This document shows positions 1-9,326 of a DNA stretch of 64,000 bases, in pieces. Where the stretch lies: the NCBI GenBank assembly GCA_018402385.1, contig JAGYJA010000002.1:186001-250000 (forward strand), in the 5' to 3' direction. The translations under genes were made by a program, and so were the position numbers. The stretch's first letter is position 1, and every line of letters starts with the position of its first letter. The notes beneath the pieces were generated by a model. That model ran no database searches. It was given only the letters and a program-made list of their open reading frames with translations, and had not been told where the DNA came from. This DNA comes from Flavobacteriaceae bacterium. GTDB lineage: Bacteria; Bacteroidota; Bacteroidia; Flavobacteriales; Flavobacteriaceae.

Positions 1-1837
1 AGTTTTAGAAAACTATGCCTTTCCCGGCGGAATGATGATTGGAACAGATTCACACACTGTAAATGCCGGCGGACTCGGTATGGTAGCCGTGGGAGTGGGA
101 GGAGCAGATGCTGTTGACGTGATGGCCGGTATGGCCTGGGAATTAAAATTCCCTAAATTAATCGGTGTTAAATTAACCGGAAACCTCAGTGGATGGACCG
201 CCTCAAAAGATGTCATTCTTAAAGTGGCAGGCATCCTTACCGTAAAAGGAGGAACCGGTGCCATTTTAGAATACTTTGGTGAGGGTGCTTTAAACCTTTC
301 GTGCACCGGAAAAGGAACCATCTGTAATATGGGTGCCGAAATTGGAGCCACCACATCCACCTTTGGATATGATGACGCGATGGAACGCTTCCTGAGAGCA
401 ACAGATAGAAACGATATTGCTGACGAAGCAAATAAAATAAGACCACACCTCACCGGTGACCCGGAAGTGTATGCAAACCCGGAGCAGTATTTTGACCAGG
501 TGATTGAAATCAATCTTGACGAATTGCGCCCCCATCTCAATGGACCTTTTACTCCTGATTTGGCAACACCCGTTGGGCAATTGGGACAAAAAGCAAAAGA
601 AAACGACTGGCCCATCAAAGTAGAATGGGGACTTATCGGTTCGTGTACAAACAGTTCTTATGAAGATTTAACCCGCGCCGCTTCCATTGCTAAACAAGCT
701 GTGGATAAAAAACTTAAAGCGAAATCAGATTTTGGAATCAATCCCGGTTCTGAACAAATCAGATACACCGCAGAGCGCGACGGAATTTTAAAAATATTTG
801 AAGACCTTGACGCCACAATTTTCACCAACGCCTGCGGACCTTGTATTGGTCAATGGGACCGAAGCGATATGAAAGGCGATGAGAAAAATACCATCGTGCA
901 CTCCTTCAACCGAAATTTTTCAAAAAGAGCCGATGGAAATCCCAACACCCACGCGTTTGTAGGTTCACCCGAAATGGTTGCCGCAATCGCCATTTCAGGA
1001 CGATTAGACTTTGACCCTATGAATGATACACTCATCAATGAAGATGGTGAAGAAGTGATGCTTGAAATGCCACAAGGAATCGAGTTACCTCCTTTGGGCT
1101 TTGATGTAAAAGAAAACGGATACCTCGCTCCAACTGAGGATGGCAGCAGCGTTCAGGTGAAAGTTAGCAGCACTTCAGAAAGACTGCAGTTATTGGATCC
1201 TTTTTCGCCTTGGGATGGTAAAAATATTGAAGGAGCCAAGCTATTGATAAAAGCTTTTGGTAAATGTACCACAGACCATATCTCTATGGCAGGGCCTTGG
1301 TTGCGTTACAGAGGACATTTGGATAACATCGCAAACAACACCTTGATTGGAGCCGTTAATGCTTTTAACCAAAAGACAAATTTCGTAAAAAGCCAATTAA
1401 CAGGTGAATATGCAGGCGTACCCGATGTACAACGCGAGTACAAAAAAGCAGGAATCCCCACGGTAGTTGTTGGCGATCACAATTATGGAGAAGGCTCTTC
1501 AAGAGAACACGCTGCGATGCAGCCTCGTCATCTTGGAGTGCGAGTCGTGCTGGTAAAATCATTTGCCCGCATTCACGAGACCAACTTAAAGAAACAAGGA
1601 ATGCTTGGATTGACATTTGCCAATGAAGCAGACTATGATTTAATCCAGGAAGATGATATCTTAAACTTTATTGATTTAAAGGACTTTGCACCTGACAAGC
1701 AAATCACCATTGAACTTGTCCATAAAGACGGAAGCAAAGACACCATAAAAACAAACCATACCTATAACCACGCACAAATAGAGTGGTTTAAAGAAGGCTC
1801 TGCTTTGAATTTGATTAAGAAGGAGAATAAGGGTTAA
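1..1837 (+). CDS. acn: Aconitate hydratase, 3' part (5' end outside window)
   Basis: Aconitase isomerises citrate to isocitrate through cis-aconitate in the TCA cycle, using a [4Fe-4S] cluster. The open frame runs from base 2, so the start lies to the left of the window. GTDSHT follows the left edge. The three cluster ligands are visible: the Cys in IGSCTNSS and the pair in ACGPCIGQW. The C-terminal swivel domain has [10 protein letters not shown] with the catalytic Ser and Arg region. About 612 residues are present, so roughly the first fifth of a ~755-residue protein is missing. The gene ends just before a strong hairpin terminator. Identification is secure; which aconitase subfamily it belongs to is less certain. 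Confidence 0.96.
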   Translation, partial: VLENYAFPGGMMIGTDSHTVNAGGLGMVAVGVGGADAVDVMAGMAWELKFPKLIGVKLTGNLSGWTASKDVILKVAGILTVKGGTGAILEYFGEGALNLSCTGKGTICNMGAEIGATTSTFGYDDAMERFLRATDRNDIADEANKIRPHLTGDPEVYANPEQYFDQVIEINLDELRPHLNGPFTPDLATPVGQLGQKAKENDWPIKVEWGLIGSCTNSSYEDLTRAASIAKQAVDKKLKAKSDFGINPGSEQIRYTAERDGILKIFEDLDATIFTNACGPCIGQWDRSDMKGDEKNTIVHSFNRNFSKRADGNPNTHAFVGSPEMVAAIAISGRLDFDPMNDTLINEDGEEVMLEMPQGIELPPLGFDVKENGYLAPTEDGSSVQVKVSSTSERLQLLDPFSPWDGKNIEGAKLLIKAFGKCTTDHISMAGPWLRYRGHLDNIANNTLIGAVNAFNQKTNFVKSQLTGEYAGVPDVQREYKKAGIPTVVVGDHNYGEGSSREHAAMQPRHLGVRVVLVKSFARIHETNLKKQGMLGLTFANEADYDLIQEDDILNFIDLKDFAPDKQITIELVHKDGSKDTIKTNHTYNHAQIEWFKEGSALNLIKKENKG

Positions 1838-1863
1838 ACCCGTTCCATTTTATACATAGTAAG

Positions 1864-1893
1864 ACCACCCGCCAAAGACGGGTGGTTTTTTAT
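1864..1893 (+). terminator. Rho-independent terminator of aconitase gene
   Basis: An 8-bp stem, ACCACCCG paired with CGGGTGGT, has a 7-base loop and is followed by a T run. It lies 27 bases after the aconitase stop codon. Confidence 0.88.
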
Positions 1894-2028
1894 TTTAGGA
1901 AAGAGCCGCCAACACAAAACATCCAAACCACAAATTTGTTTGGTGAATTAATTTAAAAAAAACTTATATTTGATTTCTCCCCTTGAACTCAGTAGCACTA
2001 GCGAAGGTGTTAAAATTTGAAAAATCAT

Positions 2029-2147
2029 GTTGTATATACAACCAATGGGGTGTATATGCGCAATAAATAAAGTAAAACAGTGTAGCAGAAACGAAATATA
2101 TACGCAATAGCTTTGTATTTATGTCTTATATACTAATGTTAGCAAAC
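2029..2147 (+). repeat. attC-like recombination site 1 (left edge of cassette array)
   Basis: The right end is GTTAGCAAAC (2138-2147), the same ten bases that start the next cassette at 4024. It is preceded by an arm, TTATATACTAAT, like the arms at the other sites (CTTATACTTGACC, CTTATACTAGACC). Inner arms pair in two blocks: GTATAT with ATATAC, and ATAAATA with TATTTAT. The left end is a perfect 14-base palindrome, GTTGTATATACAAC (2029-2042). The palindrome could be a cassette start directly joined to its own complement. Resemblance to integron attC architecture (outer and inner stems, GTT crossover triplet) is what is seen; recombination activity is inference. The remainder of 1894-2215 holds no gene. 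Confidence 0.6.
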
Positions 2148-2215
2148 ATGTTGACACGGCTGAAATATGGAAACAATAAATATATGTACAAATTAATAAG
2201 CTTAGAAAAAAAGAT

Positions 2216-3880
2216 TTGAAAAAAAAACAGCACCTAATATCTATTTTAACATTTAATGTAAATACTTCGTTTATAGTTATTTTTGCATCTTTACTAATAG
2301 TACCTTTTTTATCAGTTGCACAAAATAAGACTGATTTTCTTGATGAATTACCTTTTAAAGAAAAAATAAATTTTAATTCTTACACCAAAATATATGAAAC
2401 CGACGTCACATATACGGTAAGACAAATAGATAGTCTTATTAAAAAGGAAGCACTCCCCTTAAGACAACAAGAAGTAAGCCAAGGTTTTTCACAAAATTTT
2501 TATTGGCTATACTTTAAGATTCCTTGGACAAAGCATCCTAAAAAACAGTTGCTACTCGAACTTAATAATCCGTTTATAGACCTAGTTGAACTTTATGAAA
2601 AAACAGATACTAGTTTTACTAAAATAGGCTTTGGTGGTGATCGTAATCGGGCTTTTAGTGATCGTAATTACATAAATAGACGTTTTATATTTCCTTTAAA
2701 TAATAACCTAAATGTCAGAGGTTATTATTTAATGATAGACAAAAGAAATGCCTCTGTTAGTTTTCCAATATACCTCTGGAATAAAAATACATTTGAAAAC
2801 TATGAAAATAAACAAAATCTCTATTATGGAATCTTTTTTGGCGTTTTATGTTTTATTAGCTTTTTAGCAATAATTGCTGGTGTTATTGCGCGTAGGTCTT
2901 TATTTCTTTATTATGGAGCTTACACCTTCCTCGTTATTTTATATTTATTAACATCACTAGGTTTTTCATATCAGTATTTATATCCGCAATCACACCACTT
3001 TAATAATTACTCGCGGGTTATTCTAATTGTATTAATTATTGCTTCTAGCACCCTCTTTTTAAATAAATTTTTACATATCGCAACAAGTACACCGAACATC
3101 TTTAAAGCTTTTAAAATTATAAATATACTTTTAATCATAAATATACTTTTATGGATTGGCTTTACTGACTTGTATCAATCATATACAGTTTGGTTGTTGA
3201 ATATAATATACATATTAATTTTTTGTGTTTTTATTTTGGCTTTTATAGCTGCATTCCAAACTTATAAATCCAACAGAACAAACGCTATTATATTTTTTAT
3301 TGCCTTTAGTTTTCCTGTTTTAGGCTCTTTAGCATATATTGGATTAGAATATGGTATAATAGAAGAATCTTTTTTTCCTTTGAATCCTATTTTTATGGGT
3401 GTAGGACTAGAGGTTGTCATTCTTTCCGTTGCTATAATTATCCAATTTGTTAAAATGTATGATCAAAAAGTACACTTTGAAAACGAAAACTCACTTTTAT
3501 CCTCAAGAAATAAGACCCTAAAAGAATTGTCTTATAACCTTACAAAAAAAATAAATACCAAATCAAACTTTACTATTTTACTTAAAAGTAAGGCGATTTT
3601 AAAAATAGAGGATATTCAATACATTAAATCTGATGGGCACTATGTTGAATATTTTATTGACAATAAAGATAAGCCAGAAATCGACAGAAATTCATTAACT
3701 GAAGTTTTACGCATATTACCGAATACATCTTTTATTAGAATACATAAATCATACATCGTAAATATTTACCGCATTAAAATTGTCAAATCCACCAAAGTAA
3801 TGCTAGATAATGGTGTATGGATAAACCTCTCTAGAGCCTATAAACAACAACTTAAATATATATTACACAAGGACAATTAG
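2216..3880 (+). CDS. 7TM-DISM receptor with C-terminal LytTR DNA-binding domain
   Basis: This is a membrane one-component regulator of 554 residues. A signal peptide (about residues 1-35) precedes a periplasmic 7TMR-DISMED2-type beta domain (about 45-190). Seven hydrophobic helices (about 200-415), a short coiled coil and a LytTR domain (about 450-550, with IEDIQYIKSDGHYVEYF and FIRIHKSYIVN) follow. Such proteins are thought to couple sensing of an outside ligand to LytTR-type DNA binding. The start is TTG at 2216; no in-frame ATG fits. The gene is alone between two attC-like sites, so it is the only gene of cassette 1. Its base composition looks more AT-rich than the flanking core genes, consistent with transfer. 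Ligand and target genes are unknown. Confidence 0.85.
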   Translation: MKKKQHLISILTFNVNTSFIVIFASLLIVPFLSVAQNKTDFLDELPFKEKINFNSYTKIYETDVTYTVRQIDSLIKKEALPLRQQEVSQGFSQNFYWLYFKIPWTKHPKKQLLLELNNPFIDLVELYEKTDTSFTKIGFGGDRNRAFSDRNYINRRFIFPLNNNLNVRGYYLMIDKRNASVSFPIYLWNKNTFENYENKQNLYYGIFFGVLCFISFLAIIAGVIARRSLFLYYGAYTFLVILYLLTSLGFSYQYLYPQSHHFNNYSRVILIVLIIASSTLFLNKFLHIATSTPNIFKAFKIINILLIINILLWIGFTDLYQSYTVWLLNIIYILIFCVFILAFIAAFQTYKSNRTNAIIFFIAFSFPVLGSLAYIGLEYGIIEESFFPLNPIFMGVGLEVVILSVAIIIQFVKMYDQKVHFENENSLLSSRNKTLKELSYNLTKKINTKSNFTILLKSKAILKIEDIQYIKSDGHYVEYFIDNKDKPEIDRNSLTEVLRILPNTSFIRIHKSYIVNIYRIKIVKSTKVMLDNGVWINLSRAYKQQLKYILHKDN

Positions 3881-3980
3881 ATTGTTTCTATGCGCTTTTG
3901 TAATGTCAGTTATGTACAGCTTAGTGTCATTCACGACAAAAATTATACTTAACTCTTTTTGATTTCATTAATTTGTTAAA

Positions 3981-4033
3981 TACTAACTTTAAGCGGCATT
4001 AAAACGACCGCTTATACTTGACCGTTAGCAAAC
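3981..4033 (+). repeat. attC-like recombination site 2
   Basis: TACTAAC (3981-3987) and GTTAGCA (4024-4030) form the outer, nearly complementary pair. TAAGCGG (3990-3996) and CCGCTTA (4008-4014) form the inner stem around an 11-base loop, CATTAAAACGA. The loop and stem are almost identical to site 3 (CATTAACACGA). The left outer box is the complement, with one mismatch, of the start of the preceding cassette at 2138, as expected when a cassette carries its own site at its 3' end. If crossover is between G and TT, cassette 1 is 2139-4024. Confidence 0.75.
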
Positions 4034-4065
4034 ACTGAAAGATAATAGTAAAAAATAGTAAAAAA

Positions 4066-6138
4066 ATGAAACACTTAATTACATTCATCCTTTTTATTGG
4101 ATTCACACAGTTCGGATTATCTCAAACCATAGATCCAGGATTAAAAGATTGTATTGAGGGCAACTATACATGGACAGATAACCGTGGAAATAAGCACCAT
4201 ATCCAATTGCTCACATCCCTAGTAATGGAATATACCGGTTACATTTATGAGGGTGATAGTAAAACATATATAGGTGACGCCTTCGTTATGGTAGGTAAGT
4301 GGGGAGTTGACGAAAACACAATAAATATATTTACAGGAAAATTCAAAAAGGGGAAAGAAAAGTACTCAAAAGAAGAATCAGAGTATTACGCTTATCACTA
4401 TCAAAACTCTGCCTACAAAGGAGCGTACAATCTAGACCAGGGCACAATTGTTTTTATGGGAGCCACTTATTCGAAAGACTCAGGCCCATGTTCTCAAACG
4501 AGACTAAAAGAGCATGAAGCCAACAGAGAGGGACAATCAGAAGGCATTAGTAAGACCGTTAACTATGATAATGGGAGAATAGTTAAAGACGAGTACCTCG
4601 ACTTACTGAATACGCTAGCAGAAGATTCAAAAAGCCTACATTTTAAGAACATGGTTAATGAGATGAATGCTAACCAGGATGATTTTGCTCAGGGAAGAAA
4701 TATAGCCATGCAATTTGGGACGATTAGTCAACAAGATATGGATGCCTATAACATGTTCGAAAACATTTCGCAAGGTATTGCAATTGGCAAATTCATCTAT
4801 AATGAGTTATCGAATGCTCTTACGCCAGAACAAGAAGCTGCAAGAAAGTACATCCAAGGATTATACACAGAACTAAATGCTGTATATAAAGAAGTGAGTT
4901 TTGTTCCCTATTTTAAAGCATATGACGAAGGTGTACTAGATTACTTGTCCAAAAAAGAAGAGATGATCAATCAATATGAAACAGCTACTGCAACTAAACG
5001 ATTACTTTATTTGGCATATTGGTACCAAAGTGAACCATACATGACAATTGAGCAGTTACAGAACAAAGCCAACGAGATAGAATCGCTTAAAAATTCAAAT
5101 GGAACAGAATACATAGTGGGTTTGATTGAACAAAAAGCAAAATCCTTTGAAAAGAAAGAGTTTATGGCCATTACCAATAAGGAGTACGGTTTCAAGCCGG
5201 CTTATGCTAGGCTCAAAATGAATGAAGCCAACTACTACGCAGCGAACGGCAATAAGTCGAAGGCGGATGAAATTAGAAAAACAATTGATTATGATGTTAA
5301 TAATTTTGATGCGTTCAAATTGTTGGATGAATCATTCAGCTCAAAAGATTATCACGGAAGCATAGCGTATTATGAGCAAGTAAAAGAAATCATTCGAATT
5401 AACGAGAATGGAAACAACTTTTTCATGTTTTACAAAAATATACCTAATATCACCTTCAATCATGACGGTGTTTGGCGGCATGAAGCAACTTACTTATTAG
5501 CTCTAGGCGTATTGTCTAATTTAAGGGTTGGAAATATTAGTCAAGCTGAAGAAGAATTACTCTTTCTGAAGGAGTATAATGAAAATCACAGAAAAAGTAA
5601 TGAAGAATTTGCTGCCCGTTCAGCTCGCAAAAAGTCAGGGAAGTTTACAGATGTCGAACGTCAAACAAGTTATGGTCAGTGTCTAGCTATTGAGAAAGCA
5701 GTAGAGTCTATCCTCTTTTCAAAAAAGGGCAAATACGAAGAAGCAAACAAAAGTATTACTGAATCTATTAAGCTCTTAAATGATAATCCGCTCATGAATA
5801 AATATTACAACGCCTGGATTGAACTATTGAAGTTTGAAGCTGAAATTATAGCAGGAAATTTTTCAGTAGCGAAGAGAACCGCAATAGGACTTAAAAGTAG
5901 AACATATACAGCAAACCAAGAGTGGGTAAAACTTTTCACCAATGAGGATTACCAATACCAAATGGCCTATATGAAGTTCAAACAAAAACAATATCAGAGC
6001 TGCATAAATCAATTAAAAATTCTCGAGGCTGCTAACCCAAAAAGTAAAAGAGTATTACTTTTAAAGCTTGACACATACAAAGCACTTGGAGATATCGAAA
6101 ATTCCATCAAAACAGAAAACCAATTAATTAAAAATTAA
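4066..6138 (+). CDS. Exported TPR-like protein of unknown function
   Basis: 690 residues. A clear signal peptide ends at GLSQ near residue 20. An N-terminal beta-rich segment (about 25-130) has repeated Tyr/Gly turns such as YTGYIYEG, reminiscent of but not clearly MORN or lipocalin-like repeats. The remainder is helical with TPR-like spacing, clearest near the C-terminus (YMKFKQKQYQSC, LLLKLDTYKALGD). It starts 36 bases after site 2 and is the first gene of a five-gene run on the same strand, 5 bases ahead of the next gene. That spacing implies one transcript. No enzymatic motif was recognised. It could be a periplasmic or surface scaffold; the function is not known. Confidence 0.75.
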   Translation: MKHLITFILFIGFTQFGLSQTIDPGLKDCIEGNYTWTDNRGNKHHIQLLTSLVMEYTGYIYEGDSKTYIGDAFVMVGKWGVDENTINIFTGKFKKGKEKYSKEESEYYAYHYQNSAYKGAYNLDQGTIVFMGATYSKDSGPCSQTRLKEHEANREGQSEGISKTVNYDNGRIVKDEYLDLLNTLAEDSKSLHFKNMVNEMNANQDDFAQGRNIAMQFGTISQQDMDAYNMFENISQGIAIGKFIYNELSNALTPEQEAARKYIQGLYTELNAVYKEVSFVPYFKAYDEGVLDYLSKKEEMINQYETATATKRLLYLAYWYQSEPYMTIEQLQNKANEIESLKNSNGTEYIVGLIEQKAKSFEKKEFMAITNKEYGFKPAYARLKMNEANYYAANGNKSKADEIRKTIDYDVNNFDAFKLLDESFSSKDYHGSIAYYEQVKEIIRINENGNNFFMFYKNIPNITFNHDGVWRHEATYLLALGVLSNLRVGNISQAEEELLFLKEYNENHRKSNEEFAARSARKKSGKFTDVERQTSYGQCLAIEKAVESILFSKKGKYEEANKSITESIKLLNDNPLMNKYYNAWIELLKFEAEIIAGNFSVAKRTAIGLKSRTYTANQEWVKLFTNEDYQYQMAYMKFKQKQYQSCINQLKILEAANPKSKRVLLLKLDTYKALGDIENSIKTENQLIKN

Positions 6139-6143
6139 AACCT

Positions 6144-7364
6144 ATGAAAACAATATTATCCTTATTGTTTATTTCATTTATTTCAACCTCCTCTTATTCT
6201 CAGAAGGAAATGGATAAACCATTTATCCTCTGGAATATGCAAACGCCTGTTATTTCAATTTTAGATTTGAGATCTGGCGAGTTAAAATTCACTGTGTCTT
6301 TGAAAGAAAACCCATATAACGTACCATTTTATAATGAAGAGAAAGATGTCATTTACGCCGTTACAAGACATTATGCGTACAAGATAAACGCAAACAATGG
6401 CGACATCTTAATTGAGTATCAATTCACTGATGTTTTGCAACAAAAAGCAAGTGACCCGATAGATCCCAACATGATGTTAATACCCGCTTACTTTGACAAA
6501 AATGGTAATGCACTATTTTATAACATGAACGAACAAGTACAAAACCAGTTAGATAAAAAAGGCAACATTGTAACAGTTAAAAAAGTTTCAACTGAAAAAC
6601 AAACAACCACTGATTTTATGACACTTGATTATAGCGTGTATTCCTCCATAAAGGGATCAGAAGGTATGTTATTTTTCAGCCGAATATTTAATCCGGGCGA
6701 TAGTAAAATTGTTGTTGACAAAAGCTATATTGATAAATTTCAAATAATTGAAACATTCACCATACCAATAGACTTGAGTAATAATGATTTGGGACTTACC
6801 AATGAAATGGTAAATTCTGCAGGCTTTCAAAGCTCAAAAGGTGACTTGTTGCAATTTTTCCTTTCAGAACCCTATGATACTAAAACAAACACAGTAAACT
6901 CTTACACCTATGTTTATGATATAACGAATAACAAACGAGCTTCTTTAAAAAAATTTGATGTTTCTAATTACTCAGATGATATTGAATGGACGTTTGACTG
7001 TCAGAAAGATTTTGATTACAGCTTAATTGTACCTGAAAAACCACCAATGCCAAAAGCACCAGAAGTATTTATACCAACGAAGTACAATAAAAAAGCCAGA
7101 GCTGAAGCAGAGCAAATTAATGCAGAGCGCCTTCAAGAATTTCAAAAAGAATTAGATGAATGGCAAATTCAGCAAGCTGATAATTCGGGTTACATTGTAA
7201 AGCTATACGAACGCAAAAATGAGGAGAATGTACTAATCAAAGAATTTCAAGGCACCATGGGAGTTGCAGTATATGAAGACCAATTTGTATTTTATGCTGA
7301 TGATTTAGAATTTGTAATGTATGATATGTTAAACGATCAAGTTCTTTGGACAATATCTCGATAA
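6144..7364 (+). CDS. Exported beta-propeller-like protein, function unknown
   Basis: 406 residues with a signal peptide ending near SYSQ (residue 19). The chain is rich in short beta-strands with phrases like ISILDLRSGELKFTV and AYKINANNGDILIEYQF, which suggest a WD40/PQQ-like propeller. A Lys/Glu-rich helix (about 300-350) interrupts the strands before a last blade. It lies 5 bases after the TPR-like gene and belongs to the same operon inside cassette 2. No catalytic or metal-binding motif was identified. The propeller call is inference from strand pattern only. Confidence 0.65.
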   Translation: MKTILSLLFISFISTSSYSQKEMDKPFILWNMQTPVISILDLRSGELKFTVSLKENPYNVPFYNEEKDVIYAVTRHYAYKINANNGDILIEYQFTDVLQQKASDPIDPNMMLIPAYFDKNGNALFYNMNEQVQNQLDKKGNIVTVKKVSTEKQTTTDFMTLDYSVYSSIKGSEGMLFFSRIFNPGDSKIVVDKSYIDKFQIIETFTIPIDLSNNDLGLTNEMVNSAGFQSSKGDLLQFFLSEPYDTKTNTVNSYTYVYDITNNKRASLKKFDVSNYSDDIEWTFDCQKDFDYSLIVPEKPPMPKAPEVFIPTKYNKKARAEAEQINAERLQEFQKELDEWQIQQADNSGYIVKLYERKNEENVLIKEFQGTMGVAVYEDQFVFYADDLEFVMYDMLNDQVLWTISR

Positions 7365-7459
7365 TTTGAATCGAACTTCAAAATTAAATCAGAATTAAGT
7401 CTGACATTTTCCTAAACAATCTAAAACTACATTATGAAATAATTAATTCCAAACAAAAA

Positions 7460-8356
7460 ATGAAAAAAATGAAAAAAATCAAATTAACAACTATTGTATT
7501 CCTCTTGACATTCGCTTCTTCTAAGTCAAACATCTGCCAAGGTGTATCAGAGGGTGAAAGTGAAATAGAGAACTTAGAAGCTCAAAAATCTTCTTTGACA
7601 GCAACTCATGATGACTATATCAATGGAAAAAAATTAATTGGTGAGTATTATGTCTTAGTAAATAAAGCTATTGAAGAAGACAAACCCGAACTTTTTGATA
7701 TGGCTATTGCTAAAGCTAAACAGGCTACGACTTTACTAGGCAATGCATATACAAAAGAAAAGGCGTATCAAGGTGTATATCCTGAAAATGACCATCCACT
7801 GACATTAAAAGATTACAAACACTGGGTTTCCATGTGTGAAGGACTTGCCTCTGGCAGTGATATTGAATATGCAAAAGCCATTCAAAAGGCAGAAACCATA
7901 AATGAAACCAATTCTTCGGATGTAAATTCTCCACGAAACAAAAGTGAGTTTTGGGTTCATGGTAAAACGGAAGAATGTGGCTCTTTTTATGACATGAAAG
8001 ATTGTGGGGCGAACCCTGTCTGCTTAAAAATAAAATTTTGTCTTATCTCGGAAACAACAACTACAGTAACGGTAACAGCTGAAATACAACCAAAACTCTT
8101 AGATATTTGTTTTGGCAGTTCCAACAACGATCCAATCAAAATATATTATGATGGAAATGAGGTGATTATCCCTCGTTCTGAGTTCAAAGCTAATGGTTTT
8201 AAAACGAATGAGTTTACCGTAAATAAATCCATTCCATTTGGCGACGACGGATTTATTATTTGGAATCGCGAAGATTTAATGTTCGAATTACAAAATGACT
8301 ATCCTACAAACGGTTGGAAGACAACAGCTGGTGTAGTAATAGATGTTGACTGTTAA
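7460..8356 (+). CDS. Exported protein with helical N-half and beta C-half, unknown
   Basis: 298 residues. The first residues are Lys-rich followed by a hydrophobic stretch (about 8-22), so export is likely. Two ATGs lie close together (7460 and 7469); the first is used here. Residues 30-150 are helical with TPR-like content (AIAKAKQATTLLG, EYAKAIQKAE). Residues 165-298 are beta-rich with several Cys (EECGSFYDMKDCGANPVC, LLDICFG, VIDVDC) that could form disulfides outside the cytoplasm. It sits 95 bases after its neighbour and 10 before the broken TonB-like gene, within cassette 2. I do not recognise the family. Confidence 0.65.
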   Translation: MKKMKKIKLTTIVFLLTFASSKSNICQGVSEGESEIENLEAQKSSLTATHDDYINGKKLIGEYYVLVNKAIEEDKPELFDMAIAKAKQATTLLGNAYTKEKAYQGVYPENDHPLTLKDYKHWVSMCEGLASGSDIEYAKAIQKAETINETNSSDVNSPRNKSEFWVHGKTEECGSFYDMKDCGANPVCLKIKFCLISETTTTVTVTAEIQPKLLDICFGSSNNDPIKIYYDGNEVIIPRSEFKANGFKTNEFTVNKSIPFGDDGFIIWNREDLMFELQNDYPTNGWKTTAGVVIDVDC

Positions 8357-8366
8357 AAAATAAGCC

Positions 8367-9280
8367 ATGAAATATATTGTTTTATTATCACTCCTACTTA
8401 TTGTCCAGTCATCTTATAGCCAAATTGGCAAGCCTTAATATCTGACTGCAAAAAGCTATTATGACGCAGGTGATTACACAAATAGTCTAGCACAACTGAC
8501 AAAAGTAGAATCATTACTCGGCGAGTCTAATGGCGTAATAGAACACTTGCGTGTTAAATGTTATTTTAATCTGGGAAAAACGACTGAAAGTAAAAATGCG
8601 CTAATCGATTTTTGTAAATATCCTTCTTCTGATGTAATTATCAGTGAAATGAAACAATATGAAATGAAATTAAAATTAGCTGAACTCGCTGAACCTCTTC
8701 AGAGACTTAAAAAGCAACAATTAGAAATTGAAAAACTCATCAATTCAAGAATTTCTTATGTCAGTCAAAAGATTTCAGAAAAAGATATAGAAATTAAGCA
8801 ATTCATTAAATATGGACCCGGAGAATATCGGTTAGCTATGAAGGATGGTTCAATAGAATTACTTGAAAAATTCCTCGTAGACTTTCCTAATTCAATTCAT
8901 GTTGACTCAGTGAGAAACAGATTAATACCATTATTGAAAGAACAGATAGAAAATGAAGCTGATACTACATTGCTTATTGAGGGAACACAAGCATACTATC
9001 CCGGTGGATCTCAAGCTTACAGAGCTTTTTTAGTTAGCAACTTCGTGTATCCAGAGGCAGCGATATCTAAAAACATTCAAGGTAAAGTATTCATTGAGTT
9101 TGTCATTAATACTGACGGAACCATCGCAGATCCAAAAGTTCTCAGAGGTGTATTGGAGGAGGATGCGACGAAGCGGCCTTAAATCTTGTCAAGAAAATGC
9201 CAGCTTGGATTCCTGGAACACAAAGAGGGGTGAGAATAAAAACCAAACTGGTTTTACCTATTTCTTTTGTGCTGAATTAA
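8367..9280 (+). pseudogene. Broken TonB-C-terminal-domain protein (in-frame stop plus frameshift)
   Basis: Reading from ATG 8367 gives a signal peptide ending SYSQ, then a TAA at 8436. The same frame continues without another stop as a TPR-like segment (YYDAGDYTNSLAQL), a helix, and a TonB C-terminal domain (YPEAAISKNIQGKVFIEF, INTDGTIADPKVLRG). That frame ends at 9181. In another frame the expected end of the domain follows exactly: GCDEAALNLVKKMPAWIPG and KLVLPISFVLN, stopping at 9278-9280. The shift lies in the GGAGGAGG tract around 9154-9163. TonB_C domains normally bring proton-motive-force energy to outer-membrane transporters. Here an exported TPR replaces the usual membrane anchor. 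With two lesions, a real pseudogene is more likely than a sequencing error alone. Confidence 0.8.
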
Positions 9281-9326
9281 GAAGGTCACTGTTAATACCT
9301 ATGTATTATACTAAACGAAATATAAA

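Noticed and set aside
13..618. 201-codon minus-strand ORF over aconitase
   Set aside because: Shadow frame of a well-supported gene on the plus strand; no family features.
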